A DNA stretch of 64,000 bases, from contig OU696581.1 of NCBI GenBank assembly GCA_916048095.2, positions 6,141,766 to 6,205,765 on the forward strand, given 5' to 3'. The notes under the pieces were generated by a model. It saw only the letters and a list, made by a program, of their open reading frames with translations, was not told where the DNA came from and did not search any database. Source of the DNA: Sacculina carcini. Lineage: Eukaryota; Arthropoda; Thecostraca; Sacculinidae. Within the stretch, counting starts at the first letter, position 1; every line of letters starts with the position of its first letter. Made by a program: the position numbers and the translations under genes. Below, piece after piece: positions 37,987-49,698 of the stretch.

Positions 37987-38317
37987 TGAAGTGTCGTCTT
38001 AGACCAACTGCAACCGGCAAAATCACAATATATTCACTGGTCACACTCAGCGACACAACCAGAAAAAGAGAGGGTATAATCGGTCGCACACATATTTATA
38101 CATCTACACACACGCATACATACCAATAGGCCATAGTTACAAGGAAGTGACATGAACACTCATTGACAGACACGCATACAAGCATACCATACACACACGC
38201 ACACATTCCATACACACACGCAAACATTCACATACACAAACAGTTAACGCTGACCTGAGCTTAGCCAAAGCAACGCCACCTAGATACAGGCCCTTCCACG
38301 AAAGTATGACGTCATCG

Positions 38318-40586
38318 CCACGTGACAGTGACAAGTCTATTGTTTCAACTGCCAGCCATGCAGTTGCACGTTAGCTAGCGCACGTTGTTAGTGCTCTCGT
38401 GTGTTTAGTGTTTTATCGCGTGCTATTCTTGGCGATAATTGACGTATTTAGTGAGTTTCACTTCAGTGCGGTTTAGAGTGAAGTGCGAATTTGTCAAATT
38501 TCGTGTTAAGTGTGATTTGTGCAGCCACTTTGTGTTCCTCACACGGATGATTCTGGACATCATTATCCTGGACATATTGATGCGGTCAGATGTTTCGGTT
38601 TAGTGGATATATTCAGTAAAATATGTACATCCATTCGTATTTATGTAGTTTTTTCTTAGTTAAATACGTTATACCAATAAGGCCATATATTTTCATATGA
38701 ACAGCCAATGTTTGTACATTTTTTGAGCATCGATTTTCGTCTAGCTAGATTATATTTGGATGCAGTTTTTGAAATGCTTATATTATAGGACTTCGAAATC
38801 TACTTGCGGTACGGATTTATCACTGTAGTGAGATTCGTTTTAGTATGTGTGGGCTTAATTGTCTTGTATTGTATTTGCTAGCTTGGAATTGTGCCCAGTG
38901 TTCGCAAGGTGCTGAATTCACAGTGTTGTGTTCGCATGGTGCTGACGAGGATCGTAGATATCACGTGGCGGATATCGGGTGATCTGTGGGTGAATGGTGC
39001 TGTCTTGTGAAATAGTGATACCCCACGCGCCTCATTTAGTATACGTGTATCTGTTTCTGTGTGCGTGCTGCAGTTTATTGAATTTTGGCGTTCACATCCC
39101 CATGAATAACTTCAGTAATAACTAGGGCTATCAAAAAGTAACCTTAATATAGAAAAAAGTGTCCTTATTTTCATGAAAAAGTAACCTAAAATATCCTTGT
39201 GCTGCATTTTGTTGATGCCCACAAAGCTCTATTTCTCCTCTTAGGTTTTGGTGACATTTCTACAACAAAACACCAGAAAGCATCCCAATACAGGCGAAAA
39301 CAATGCTAATGCATGAATTTATATTTCACAAGGCAATCGAATTTATGAGCTGCATAAATGTTTCATGACAGTGAGTTGATTATTTCATATGACAGTGAGT
39401 TATCTATGTCGAGTTGTCACGTGATTCAGCTTGTTTCTTTGCGCTAATATGTATGTCTGTGTGTGCGTGAACATTGTACGTGTGTGAGTGTCCACGTCTA
39501 CATGTGAGAATAATTTGCTGACTGTATAAGGGGGCACTGATTCGTCTCTTGAGCTCAACCGTGGGAAAATGACACTGTCTCACGCTGCAAACATCACATG
39601 ATATTCCCTGTCTCGTGCGTATTGACAAGTGTTGCTGTGCAGTATCGAGTATAAAGCGCTCACTTGTACATACATACTATCCCACGCTCCAATAGAAGTA
39701 CCACATGATATAATATAATAGCAAATATATAATATAATAGATATAATATAATAGCAATGGCGAACAAGTTGGCAATAAATAGCAAGCAAATGTAAACTTA
39801 GTAAACTTGATCATCGTACGGTTTGTCGCTCAAAGCTGTTCGTCCGTCGAGTATTGAAGGACAACATATTAAACTTGTGCTGAATGTTGGGAGTGATTTC
39901 GCGTTGTTGGCTCATCATTGGGCGATCATTGGGTGCTACAAATAATCCTGATTTATCTCAAGATACTGCTCATTTTATTTAAATAATATTGCGTTGGTGG
40001 ACTATTCGTAATGTAATGACACCGTATAAAGGCTCCAGGTTGAGAAATGTTTATTCGATGAATGATTCAGCTATGGATGACAGGCCTTTGTTTTTAGAGC
40101 ATTTCATGAGATGGTTGGATTGATGGATGTCAGACGGGAATATGTTCAGTTTGACTTGAGACGTTTTGGCTGTGTATCACACATCATATGCGCTCTGTGA
40201 GATCACGAAGTATTGTATGAAGGATTTGAGATTGCACATTATCAAATCGAATAATAAATATTTATATTGATTTCATCAGGCAATATTGATTCAATCACAT
40301 CAGGCACTATTGACTTGAAACATTTAACGTGTTCTGCGGAATATTTTCGTGATATTTCGAAGATATTGCTGAACGTCTCATCTTTCGTATATGTGACGCT
40401 GGTATTTCATATTCCCATCATCCAGTGATCGTATATATTGCGGGTTATTGTTGAATTTTCTCAAAAACAGGATTGTCATTCATGTAAAACATTTTGGCTG
40501 CGCGAAGTAAAACCATGTCATCCGAAAAAATTTCGTATTCGAGAGAAATTGTTCGCTGAAGATTGGCGTAATATTTTTATGTTGAT
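38318..40586. other. Transposon interior, left part; no gene seen
   Basis: AT-rich sequence without a long ORF. There are short repeats such as AAAAAGTAACCT (twice, near 39140 and 39180) and a TATAATATAATAG run near 39705-39755. Nothing resembles a transposase. Confidence 0.5.
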
Positions 40587-40894
40587 TGTAATCAAGCAGA
40601 GAAGCAACGGGGCAAAGCCCTCTCACCTTCGCGCAGGTAACCCGCGCACACGACGAGAATTCGTCCACTCGAGCAGAAATATTCTCGAACACACGGCAAC
40701 GATGCTTACAACGCACAGGCCACCAACCGAATCACGCTCGACCGCTCGCAAAGCCAGCTGATACACGCATCCGGCACTAGGCTCAAGTCGCGGCCAATCA
40801 GCGCGCAGCAACGTGCGACGTCATACCTCGCACCACTCGGCTCAAGTGAACCGCTATGACGTCACACCGCACGCCACTCGACAACAACGCCACA
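40587..40894 (-). repeat. 3' LTR (minus-strand element)
   Basis: 308 bp with the same ends as 45364-45686. Confidence 0.9.
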
Positions 40895-40951
40895 TCTCCC
40901 CCAGCTTTTCACCTGAAAGCTCACAACAAACACGCTTGCAAACACGCATGG

Positions 40952-43900
40952 TTAAACTTCATCATCGGATAGACACACGTACTCGTTTAACCATGCCGGC
41001 GGTCGACGTCTCCTCGTTGACCGCCTCGGCTGCTCGACTGCAGCCTCATCCTCGACTCTCTCAGCCGCGACGCCCTCTCCGACATTCTCTCGAGCAGTAT
41101 GTACACTCACGTCCTCTGAGGGCTCACCAGGTTCCTGCTCCACAGACACACGGTCCGCATCCACGCCCTCGCCAATAGCCAGTCGCTCAGATGGCAGGCT
41201 GTCAGGTGTTCTGTCACCGCCGGGACTATCGGCCGCCTCGTCCCGTCCGCCATCACCGCTCAGGTCCAAGCTACACCGGGTGGCTCCACCGGGTGGCTCC
41301 ACATCTCCGCGATTGCCGGTCGCATCCACATCCCAACCGCCGCTGGTCGGTTCCACGTCGCCATGAGTGCCGGTCTCGTCTATGGCTCCACTATGGCCGG
41401 CACAGCGACGCTTGCGCAGGTCGCGCACATGGCGCGGCATGCCATCTACGCACACAACGTGCTGTGAGACGACCCTGGTCACCTTCCCGAGGGTCCACGG
41501 CGTTGTACATGACGGGATCGGCGGTTTCACCCACACCTCGTCACCAACGGCAAACGCTGCTGTCTGGTCATCAGCGTCCCTGCGGCCGGTCTCAAATGGA
41601 AGACGCCACTCGTATCTGAAAATACACCTCGAGGGAATAGTGCTCACCTGAGTCTCTTTGCGCGGCGTAACGTTGTACCAGAACGTCGCCTCCTCCGGGG
41701 AAATATGTCCCCTCGCTGCGATCCTTTTGATCGTACGGTGATTTCGCTCCACGATCCCGTTACCGCCCGGAGCGTATGCGGCTCGGAATCGCAAAGAAAT
41801 GCACCACTCGTCGGCGAACTGCTCCATCGCCGCCGACCGGAACGCCGTAGAGTTGTCCAGTAACAGCTCCTCAAACGGCCCACGCTCAATCACAATCTGC
41901 CGCAGCTGAGCTATAATGCATAACGCCGTCTCATTCGGCAATCTGCGCCATACGGCAAGACGTGATGGACCACAATCCACCATCGACAGGTAAACGCCGG
42001 CATCGTAATGAGTGACGTCCGCTGCCACTCGATACCAGTCACTGTCCACGGCCAGACTACCCTGACCTACGAGATTCTCCTCTCTCACCGCTGGATCGAT
42101 ACGTTGACAAGCCTCGCATCCAGCTAACTCCGCCTTCACATGGGCTCTCGTCAAATCACTCCGCAATTGTTGACCCAGGTACAGCGTCCTCTCGACACCT
42201 AAATGATGGGGCAGATGAGCCGCCCAAACGGTGTCCTTAATGCTCTTCTTCGTAGCAATAGCTGCTGATATTGCCACCTCCTCCTCACCAGCGTCACGAT
42301 GAACAAGCCACTTCTTGGCCACCCTGGTCATCTGATCAGCTTTATTCTCCACAGTCGTGACAAACCGGAGAGAAACTGTCAGGCCATGCTCGGCGATCGT
42401 CTCCTTAATCACCGCCAGTCGGCGCTTCACCAGCATCTCGGCAGAACCTTTAGTGCGGACACGGTTGCGCCCCTCGACAGTGCTGTCCATCCAACTAAGC
42501 ACTGTCCTCGAGTCTGTCGCGACGGTAAACGTCTTGAACCCCCACGAAATCGCCATATTGATGCCACGACCGACTGCCTCCAGTTCGGACACATTGATGT
42601 GTAGAACGTCGGTCTTCTTACGGAGCCAAGTAGCATCCTCAACGATGCAGCCGTCCACCTCGACCACCACGCCAAGCGCCAACGTGCTCGCGTCAGTCCA
42701 TACAGTGACGTCTCCAGCTGCGTTCACGTCCCATCGACCCCTTACCGGGTCCGCCTTCTGAACACGCTGCAACAGCTCAGACACAAGCACACACACAACA
42801 TTCTCCACCGGGTTATCCCACGACCCGCCACATCCCAACCGTTTCACAAAACTGCAATGGGGGCGTAACCACCCGGCAACGGGGTAATGGCCGACTAAAC
42901 GACCACATACGGAGAACAACCCACGCTTGGTCAGCCCTGTCAATTCGGGTGCAGCGTCACGAAGAGCTGTCCCTCTCGACATATTCAACCTCCCATCGGG
43001 TCCCTTCCTCAGAGCAATTCCCAATAATCGACCCCCATCTAGGCCCTCCGGCTCCTTAGTCTCAAAGCCATACCTTCGCAGATGCTCCCGAAGCTGCTGC
43101 ACGCTCACATCGGACGTCCTCACGATGATATCGTCGACATAATGATCTGTCGCCTTTCGCACCTTCTCGTCCAATGACAGGACCTTTCGCAGAATCAGCG
43201 TCATTATTCTTGGTGCACATGACAGGCCGAAGCCCAGCCGCGTCAACGCATAATGCACACCATTATACCTCACGACCTGATACTTCCACAGATCTCGGCT
43301 CACGTGAATCTGCAGGTACGCCGACTTGAGATCAACTACCTTGATCTCCCCCTGCCATTGCCTCCACTCTCTGATCTTGTCAGCACACACTGACACACCG
43401 TCATCTCCTGTGTGACACTCGACAAAGCCGTTCAGCTCACGGTAATCCATAACAGTACGAACTTTGTCTTTCGTCGGCTGTACGACGGCCAACAGCGGGA
43501 TGATCCCCTTTACTGGGCCGTGCCATGTGATTAACCAGCCTTTCTCGATCCAGCTCCGGATCTCGGCATTGTACCTCTCGCTCACTCCGGGAGCTCTCGT
43601 ACATCTGTACTCCGCCACGCTGTTCTGTAGCTGGTCCGGCTCTTTGTCAGACCACCGCCAGCTCACCGTCCATCGGCCCTCAGCGAATGACGCTACGAAG
43701 TCCTTGTCGACAACTTCCAGCGGCTGCGGACTATCCGTGGAACCTGCCAACATAAACCTCACACACTTCGTCGATTTATTAGACACACTCTTACGCGCCG
43801 GTGCACGACAGCACCCCTCGGGGTAAGGTTTCCCCCACTCAACGGTGTATTTAGAGTCAACACCCCTTTTCACTGTCACGCCTCCCATATGGTCGATAAC

Positions 43901-44419
43901 ATCGTTGCCCAGGAGGCACTCCACCCCAAGGTTTTCTAATCCCTTAACTACGAGCCCGGGAACTCTAAAACAGTGTCCCTGCAGCCCTATTACTACGTCA
44001 CAGGACTTCGTCTCATGAGAAGTCCTACCATCCGCTGTAATCAACGGTCGTCCCCGACGGGGAAGTGAACCCGCCACCACGCGTGCACTAACAATTGTGC
44101 ACTCACTTCCCGTGTCAACCAGACACCGGGAGCAACGACCGTTGAGAACAGCTTCAACGACCGGCATACGACGCGAAGTCAATACACCGGCCGTCCCTCG
44201 AATCGCCCGGCGGGCCCGACGCACCAAATGTGCTCCGCTGATGAGTCCACGCGCAGAGCAGGGACTCACCGTCGCCCCTTTACAGGGGCCGCCGCTTAAT
44301 TGCGGTCGACTTCCATGTCGGAGGACGCTGCGCCCCGTGCTGCGCCCTCCGCATGAAAATGCGAGCTCGTCCGAGCTCGCGAGCGGCGTGACGTCGACGT
44401 CGACGCCGGCTCCTCGCAA
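40952..44419 (-). CDS. pol: Pol: protease, RT, RNase H, integrase
   Basis: The open frame begins after a stop at 44420-44422, so entry must be by a -1 shift between 44419 and 44296. Protease is SRCLVDTGSECTIVSA. RT has RTVMDYRELNGFVEC, VVDLKSAYLQIHV, LTRLGFGLSCAPRI and catalytic HYVDDIIV. RNase H has VWTDASTLALGVV, NVSELEAVGRG and VATDSRTVLSWM. Integrase has HLPHHLGV..CEACQ and D-D-E in AADVTHYD, LLDNSTAFRS and GIVERNHRTIK. The tail carries VDGMPRHVRDLRKR and ends with an acidic RRRRPPAWLNEYV segment. About 1155 residues, uninterrupted. Confidence 0.9.
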   Translation of the reverse strand: MRGAGVDVDVTPLASSDELAFSCGGRSTGRSVLRHGSRPQLSGGPCKGATVSPCSARGLISGAHLVRRARRAIRGTAGVLTSRRMPVVEAVLNGRCSRCLVDTGSECTIVSARVVAGSLPRRGRPLITADGRTSHETKSCDVVIGLQGHCFRVPGLVVKGLENLGVECLLGNDVIDHMGGVTVKRGVDSKYTVEWGKPYPEGCCRAPARKSVSNKSTKCVRFMLAGSTDSPQPLEVVDKDFVASFAEGRWTVSWRWSDKEPDQLQNSVAEYRCTRAPGVSERYNAEIRSWIEKGWLITWHGPVKGIIPLLAVVQPTKDKVRTVMDYRELNGFVECHTGDDGVSVCADKIREWRQWQGEIKVVDLKSAYLQIHVSRDLWKYQVVRYNGVHYALTRLGFGLSCAPRIMTLILRKVLSLDEKVRKATDHYVDDIIVRTSDVSVQQLREHLRRYGFETKEPEGLDGGRLLGIALRKGPDGRLNMSRGTALRDAAPELTGLTKRGLFSVCGRLVGHYPVAGWLRPHCSFVKRLGCGGSWDNPVENVVCVLVSELLQRVQKADPVRGRWDVNAAGDVTVWTDASTLALGVVVEVDGCIVEDATWLRKKTDVLHINVSELEAVGRGINMAISWGFKTFTVATDSRTVLSWMDSTVEGRNRVRTKGSAEMLVKRRLAVIKETIAEHGLTVSLRFVTTVENKADQMTRVAKKWLVHRDAGEEEVAISAAIATKKSIKDTVWAAHLPHHLGVERTLYLGQQLRSDLTRAHVKAELAGCEACQRIDPAVREENLVGQGSLAVDSDWYRVAADVTHYDAGVYLSMVDCGPSRLAVWRRLPNETALCIIAQLRQIVIERGPFEELLLDNSTAFRSAAMEQFADEWCISLRFRAAYAPGGNGIVERNHRTIKRIAARGHISPEEATFWYNVTPRKETQVSTIPSRCIFRYEWRLPFETGRRDADDQTAAFAVGDEVWVKPPIPSCTTPWTLGKVTRVVSQHVVCVDGMPRHVRDLRKRRCAGHSGAIDETGTHGDVEPTSGGWDVDATGNRGDVEPPGGATRCSLDLSGDGGRDEAADSPGGDRTPDSLPSERLAIGEGVDADRVSVEQEPGEPSEDVSVHTARENVGEGVAAERVEDEAAVEQPRRSTRRRRPPAWLNEYVCLSDDEV

Positions 44420-45348
44420 TCACGAGCGAAATGCCCGTGCTTGCCACACCGGTAGCATTGCGCTCCCGGGCACTCGCGGACCAGATGGTCGCCGCCACAT
44501 CGGTAGCAGCGGAGCGTCCGGCGCGCAGAAGAGCGCTCCGGACGGCCCGCCCACCGACACACAGAGCCGTCTCGCCCGTCCGACGCTTGAGGAACAGGAG
44601 AGCGGTCCCTCGAGCTGCTCGCTACTTGGGCGTAGCTGACTCGCTGCCTAGATGCAGCCACCACCCCAGATGGGCGGCTTCTAGCTGCAGCAGCCCTACG
44701 CGCACCAATTCTGGCGCGCACCGCCGACAGCACGCTGTCGAACTCGGAGGTATACGCCCCCTCTCTCGCCATAGCCCACTCATAGATTGAGTCGGGTAGG
44801 CCCTCATAAAACTTGACGCGGAACGCCAAGCTCTCGGGTGTTAACCCTACACGGCGACCTAGACGCTCTAGGTCGTCCACAAAGGCGTCCACTGACTCGC
44901 CAGATCGAAGCTGACGAGTCGAGAAACGCCTCCACGCCTCTTGGCGAGGCACGCCAAACTCGGCGACCAGCGTGGCTTTCACCACGGCCCACTGTGAGGC
45001 GTCGCCCACGAGCATGCGCCGGTAAAGCCGGCGCGCGCTCCCATCCAGCATATGGTCGACCATTTCGCAAGGGTCGACCTGCTGGACACGGCATAGCCGC
45101 TCAAAGTCGGCCATCCACTCAGTGACGTCAAGGGTGACGTCACCACCGAAACGCGGTAGAGCCCGCCCTATCCTGTCAAGGATCGGCCCTCGGGCCTGCA
45201 TTAAGATGTTGGCCAACTGGCCAACATCTACCACGGGTCCTGCGGCCCGCTGCTCGGGTCTCTGACCCTCCTGACCGAAGTCATCGGATTCGCTACGGGA
45301 ACCCCCTTCGACAAACTCACGTTTGCCCCCGCCAACGGCCTCAGCCAT
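44296..45348 (-). CDS. gag: Gag with two CCHC knuckles
   Basis: The 350 residues start at MAEAVGGGKREFVEGG (ATG 45348). The capsid-like region has LDVTEWMADFERLCRVQQVD and ESVDAFVDDLERLGRRVGL. Two tandem knuckles lie near the end: CYRCGGDHLVREC and CYRCGKHGHFARDC. The frame overlaps pol (-1) by 124 bases. Unlike the elements at 33004 and 55652, I see no GGGAAAC or other canonical heptamer in the overlap. Confidence 0.9.
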   Translation of the reverse strand: MAEAVGGGKREFVEGGSRSESDDFGQEGQRPEQRAAGPVVDVGQLANILMQARGPILDRIGRALPRFGGDVTLDVTEWMADFERLCRVQQVDPCEMVDHMLDGSARRLYRRMLVGDASQWAVVKATLVAEFGVPRQEAWRRFSTRQLRSGESVDAFVDDLERLGRRVGLTPESLAFRVKFYEGLPDSIYEWAMAREGAYTSEFDSVLSAVRARIGARRAAAARSRPSGVVAASRQRVSYAQVASSSRDRSPVPQASDGRDGSVCRWAGRPERSSARRTLRCYRCGGDHLVRECPGAQCYRCGKHGHFARDCEEPASTSTSRRSRARTSSHFHAEGAARGAASSDMEVDRN

Positions 45349-45351
45349 AAA

Positions 45352-45363
45352 GCCGAAATAGCT
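45352..45363 (-). promoter_or_regulatory. Primer-site candidate AGCTATTTCGGC
   Basis: Minus-strand bases directly after the LTR end ATTACA. They are identical to the site in four other elements of the window. The gag ATG follows three bases later. Confidence 0.6.
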
Positions 45364-45686
45364 TGTAATCAAGCAGAGAAGCAACGGGACAAAGCCCTCT
45401 CACCTTCGCGCAGGTAACCCGCGCACACGACGAGAATTCGTCCACTCGAGCAGAAATATTCTCGAACACACGGCAACGATACTTACAACGCACAGGCCAC
45501 CAACCGAATCACGCTCGACCGCTCGCAAAGCCAGCTTCACACACGCCAGCTGATACACGCCTCCGGCACTAGGCTCAAGTCGCGGCCAATCAGCGCGCAG
45601 CAACGTGCGACGTCATACCTCGCACCACTCGGCTCAAGTGAACCGCTATGACGTCACACCGCACGCCACTCGACAACAACGCCACA
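45364..45686 (-). repeat. 5' LTR (minus-strand element)
   Basis: On the minus strand it reads TGTGGCGTTGTTG...GCTTGATTACA. It contains a 15-bp duplicated segment (near 45533-45548) absent from the 3' LTR. Confidence 0.9.
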
Positions 45687-45691
45687 TTGAT

Positions 45692-46187
45692 AATATTGTT
45701 TTGCTTTGGTTTTTACTGTGCAGAAGTATATTAAGTATGATAAATTAAGTATTATTTGAAACCAGCGCGATGATAGGTTTCATGCACTAGAAAAACTGAG
45801 TGATTGCGGTGTTATGCTTGTTTACTTGTACTGTTCTCAACATCGTAATTTACAATTAATTGCAGAAAAATTGTGTGCACCGCTTTAAATGTCCTTCTGA
45901 ACAATAATTGTTGTGACAAATTCATCTACGATAAATTAGAAACAATGGAAGCGAAAACGTTCCGCATTGTATCGTGTATGGTCGTTGCATGTTTGTGTTT
46001 TTACTGTTTTATGCCTGTGTGGGCTTATAATATATTCAGTTATTCTATTTGCAATTGTATTTTAAGCTTCTTATGCTGGTAACATGATTTTCAAACTTAA
46101 TTGAGCCGGAATGCAAGTCAAACACCCGCACTAAGCAAAATTTCTAATAACAACGCGTATCGCCCGTACGAGTGAAGCGACCACAAT
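45692..46187. other. Transposon interior, right part; no gene seen
   Basis: AT-rich sequence between the LTR element's TTGAT duplication and the right TIR. A 69-codon frame at 45873-46082 has no recognisable features beyond hydrophobic stretches and is probably chance. Confidence 0.5.
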
Positions 46188-46564
46188 CGATGACGTCATA
46201 CTTTCGTGAAAGGGCCTGTATCTAGGTGGCGTTGGCCAAAGGCACCATAGAGTCAACACAAGCCTCCGACCTTGACACACCCAACACTAACTAACACACG
46301 GGCAAGCACGCACTTGAGTTAGCCACATAACACCGACATAAACAATATACAATATGCACATGACAATTCACACACGAGTGTGGCTATCACCACAGTACTC
46401 CCCCGCCAGTGAACAGAGTTTACCAATGTATGCGCGCGATTCAATCAATACATAACTAGTACACACCAGTGCGTCAATACTCACTAGTAGGCATGACACG
46501 AGTATATACAAGTGACAATCTCTAGTGATATACTACAAACAAACTAGCACAGTAAAAACACTAC

Positions 46565-49500
46565 CTAATTCAAAAATAGACATAGTCTGGGTGTGTTTTG
46601 AAGCGCACGGTTCGACCAGCGTGTTATCACGGGAAAATTTACCTGTACAGCAATGTTATCAGCAGAGTCAGAACACTGCAGTGGCGGTATCAGCTTTTTC
46701 GAAGAGCTTTTTTCCTTCGACGGCGAATGCTGTGGCAGTAAAGCGGGTTTGAGTCGAGACACAGACACTGTTTCAGTCGCACCTGACGGCAATTCAATGA
46801 CAAAAACTCGTGAATTGCGTTGTAGCACCCGGAATGGTCCGCTATAAGGCACTTCCAGTGCATACCGCACACGATCGACACGTACCCACACGTGTGAACA
46901 CTTTTCTAGGTCGACAGGTATATGCACGCTGATAATACTGTGCGCTGATCCTCTGAGAGTACTCGGAAATCAACTTCGGCCATGTGTCTCGCGAGCTCGC
47001 GAACAAACTGAGTTTGAGAACAGCACCGGAACTGTCGCGATTGATGCAAATGCTGGGACACATAATTTCACTGCCAGTTACCGCGCTAAATGGCGATACT
47101 CAAGATTTTGATGCCAACATACGAATCCCGAGTAGAACGACAGGAAGAACCTCGAGCCAGTTTTGCTTTCTCGCCATGATTGCGGCTTTTATGACGCGAT
47201 GTCGACGTTCAATGAACCCATTACAGCTCGGGTGATATGCTGTCGTGCGCAGTCTGTGAAATCCGATGGTATTGGCGAGATCGTTGAACAGTTCTGATTC
47301 AAACTGTTTTCCTCGGTCAGTTACGACATAGACCGGCACACCAAAGCATGACACTCATGTAGTGACAAATGCTCGGGCGACTGACTCGGCCGTAATATCG
47401 CTCAAGGGCGCTGCTTAATACCGCAGTGGATTTGCGAACGGGCATACACTGAGGCGGTAGTGGACCAACGATATCAATATGAACCGTTTCAAAACGACCG
47501 GCAGCAGCTGAAAATGGTGCAATTGGCGGCTTCGTGTGGCGGTTGATTTTCACCCGCTGGCAACAAACACACTCTTTCACCCACTCCTTCACGTCACGCT
47601 GTAATGACGGCCAGAAATATCTTTCCTTCACTAACTTCACTGTTTTCTGGACACCTGGGTGAGACAGGCTGTGCAGATGCGAGAAGATATTTCGGCGATA
47701 CTCAAGCGGCACAAATGGTCGTGGGTGAACGTTGGACGTTTCACAATAAAGATCATGGTCGCCGCTGATTTTAAAAGGCTTCAATTTGTGTTGCGATTGC
47801 CCACATTTCTCGTCGATGGCTTGTGCCGCTGCTAACGCTGGCAGATCCCACACATCGACTGTCACGCTGCTCACCGGTCTGGAAAGATAGTCTGCTACAA
47901 CGTTGTCAGCACCACGGATGTATTTGGCATCTGATATGTACTCTGTTAAGACAGATAAATGCCTCTGCTGTCTATCCAGCTTAGCCGGTTTCTTACTGAA
48001 GAAAGCGCCCACTAACGGAAGATGGTCAGTAAATAAAACAACATTTTGTCCTTCAATCAGGTGCTTGAAGTGAATTACTGACAAATATGCACCCAGCAGC
48101 TCTCTGTCGAACGTTGAATACTTCTTCTGAGCATCTATCAACTTCTTAGAAAATAATTCTACCAGGACAGGCTCTCCATTGACCATCTGGTGTAGCGCTG
48201 CTCCGATCGCCACCTGAGAACTGTCGGTCACCAGCTGGTAATGACTGCCTGACGTCAGAGGGTGATTTAGCACTGTGTAGCTGGCTAGTGCTTTCTTACA
48301 TGCGTCGACAGCTTCTAGTTCACATTTACTCAGCTGTAGGTTTTTACTCTTGGGTCCTACTCGAATCCATTCTGTGAGAGGGTAGACCACAGACGCGTAG
48401 TTGCGAACCATCCGTCTAACCAGTCGTTCCTAGGAATATTCGTAATTGGGCTGACGATGACGGCGGCGCTAAATCTGTCAGAGCTTTCACTTTTCTCGGT
48501 GATGCTGAGATGCCCGCGGCCGAAATTTCGTAGCCTAGAAAATCCAACTGACTGGTCATGAAGACACATTTGCTGAACTGTATTCTGAGCGTGTTTTTCT
48601 GCAGAATTTCAAACACCAGTGGAAGATGGCGCATGTGTTGATCAGCATTATCCGAAAACACGAGAATGTCATCAATAAAGATGAATACGAAATCGATGTT
48701 TCTGAAAATGTTGTCCATGTACCGCTGAAATGTTCCTGGCGCGTTGCACAGTCCAAATGGCATGAATAAGTACTCATGAAATCCAGCATGAGTCATAATG
48801 GCTGTTTTTAACATCTTGCTGTGCCACTGGAACTTGATGGTAGGCACGCAATAAATCCAATTTGGAAAAGACGGTCGCTCCCCTGAGTCGAGCTGTGCAA
48901 TCATGTGTATGAGGAATTGTATAGTTGTCTCTGATTGACACAGCGTTCAAAGCCCGATAGTCTCCAGTTAATCGCCAGCCTCCAGAGACTTTTTTGACCA
49001 GATGGACTGGTGAGGACCAAGGAGAGTCAGATGGCCGAACTACACCGGACTTCATCAATGAGTTCATTTTTGCTCGGATTGCAGCTTGTTTTTCAGGCGA
49101 AAAACGTCGTCCAGCTGATTTCACTGCCTGGGCATTGCCAGTGTCTATGTTGTGTTTCACATGAACTGTGTTATTTGTCGTGCACTGTTTAGGAGCAGCA
49201 AGATCAGGAAATTCTTCTAATAACTGGCGCGCAGGGTCTAATATATTCGTTGTGTCGTTTACAACGAGACAAGATGAGCAGGGACCGACCTGTGCAGTCA
49301 CTCGAAGATTTGTGTCAGAATCGCGGATGCATTTTCCTCCACAATCCACTATCAGTTTGTAATGTGACAGGAAATTGTTGCCCAACAATGGAGCGGTGAC
49401 GTCGGCGACGACGAATGTCCATGGAAGTGCACGTCTCAAACCGTGCACGTCTCAAACCGTGGATTTGAACTTCCTTTCGAACTTCGCCATAAACCGTTAT

Positions 49501-49698
49501 TGGTGCACCGCTAGCTGACATAAGCGTCACTGTAGTCGGCTGCATATACCAGCCGATGAGTCTACTTGGGAGAATAGAGACGCCAGCTCCCGTGTCAATT
49601 ATAAAATTGAATTTCAATTCACACAACTTTGCTGCGACTTTAAGAAGTGGCAGGCCCGTAGTCGCATGAACCGATGCCTGCCCACTCAGTTTTCCCAC
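46565..49698 (-). pseudogene. pol: CsRn1-type pol (copy 2), several frameshifts
   Basis: In order on the minus strand: protease FIIDTGAGVSILPSR (about 49600); a small duplication of CACGTCTCAAACCGTG near 49430 with a shift; RT WSSPVHLVKKVSGGWRLTGD, then MPFGLCNAPGTFQRYMDN and catalytic FIFIDDILVF (F for the usual Y); RNase H LVTDSSQVAIGAAL, FDRELLGAY and FTDHLPLVGAF; integrase zinc SLSHPGVQK..CVCCQR, first Asp in HIDIVGPLPP, second in VTDRGKQFES, and GFIERRHRVIK. A deletion near 47400 removes part of the integrase core, and at least four frame changes occur. The element is dead. Confidence 0.8.

Larger units (their letters stand above)
40587..45686 (-). mobile_element. Intact LTR retrotransposon (minus), 5100 bp
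   Basis: On the minus strand the 5' LTR is 45686-45364 and the 3' LTR is 40894-40587. They differ by about three bases plus a 15-bp tandem duplication in the 5' copy. Target duplication is TTGAT (40582-40586, 45687-45691). The primer site AGCTATTTCGGC lies at 45363-45352, and the tract AGCTGGGGGAGA precedes the 3' LTR. Gag and Pol are both open. It is GC-richer than its surroundings. Confidence 0.9.
38271..46234. mobile_element. TIR DNA transposon with 47-bp TIRs and 7-bp duplication (LTR element nested inside)
   Basis: Left end CAACGCCACCTAGATACAGG... (38271-38317) and right end (46188-46234) are inverted repeats of 47 bp with one mismatch. The duplication GCCAAAG flanks it (38264-38270, 46235-46241), and the partner LTR at about 50819 has one GCCAAAG, proving the insertion. 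Without the nested LTR element it is about 2.9 kb. I find no transposase, so this copy looks non-autonomous and the superfamily is unassigned. Confidence 0.8.
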
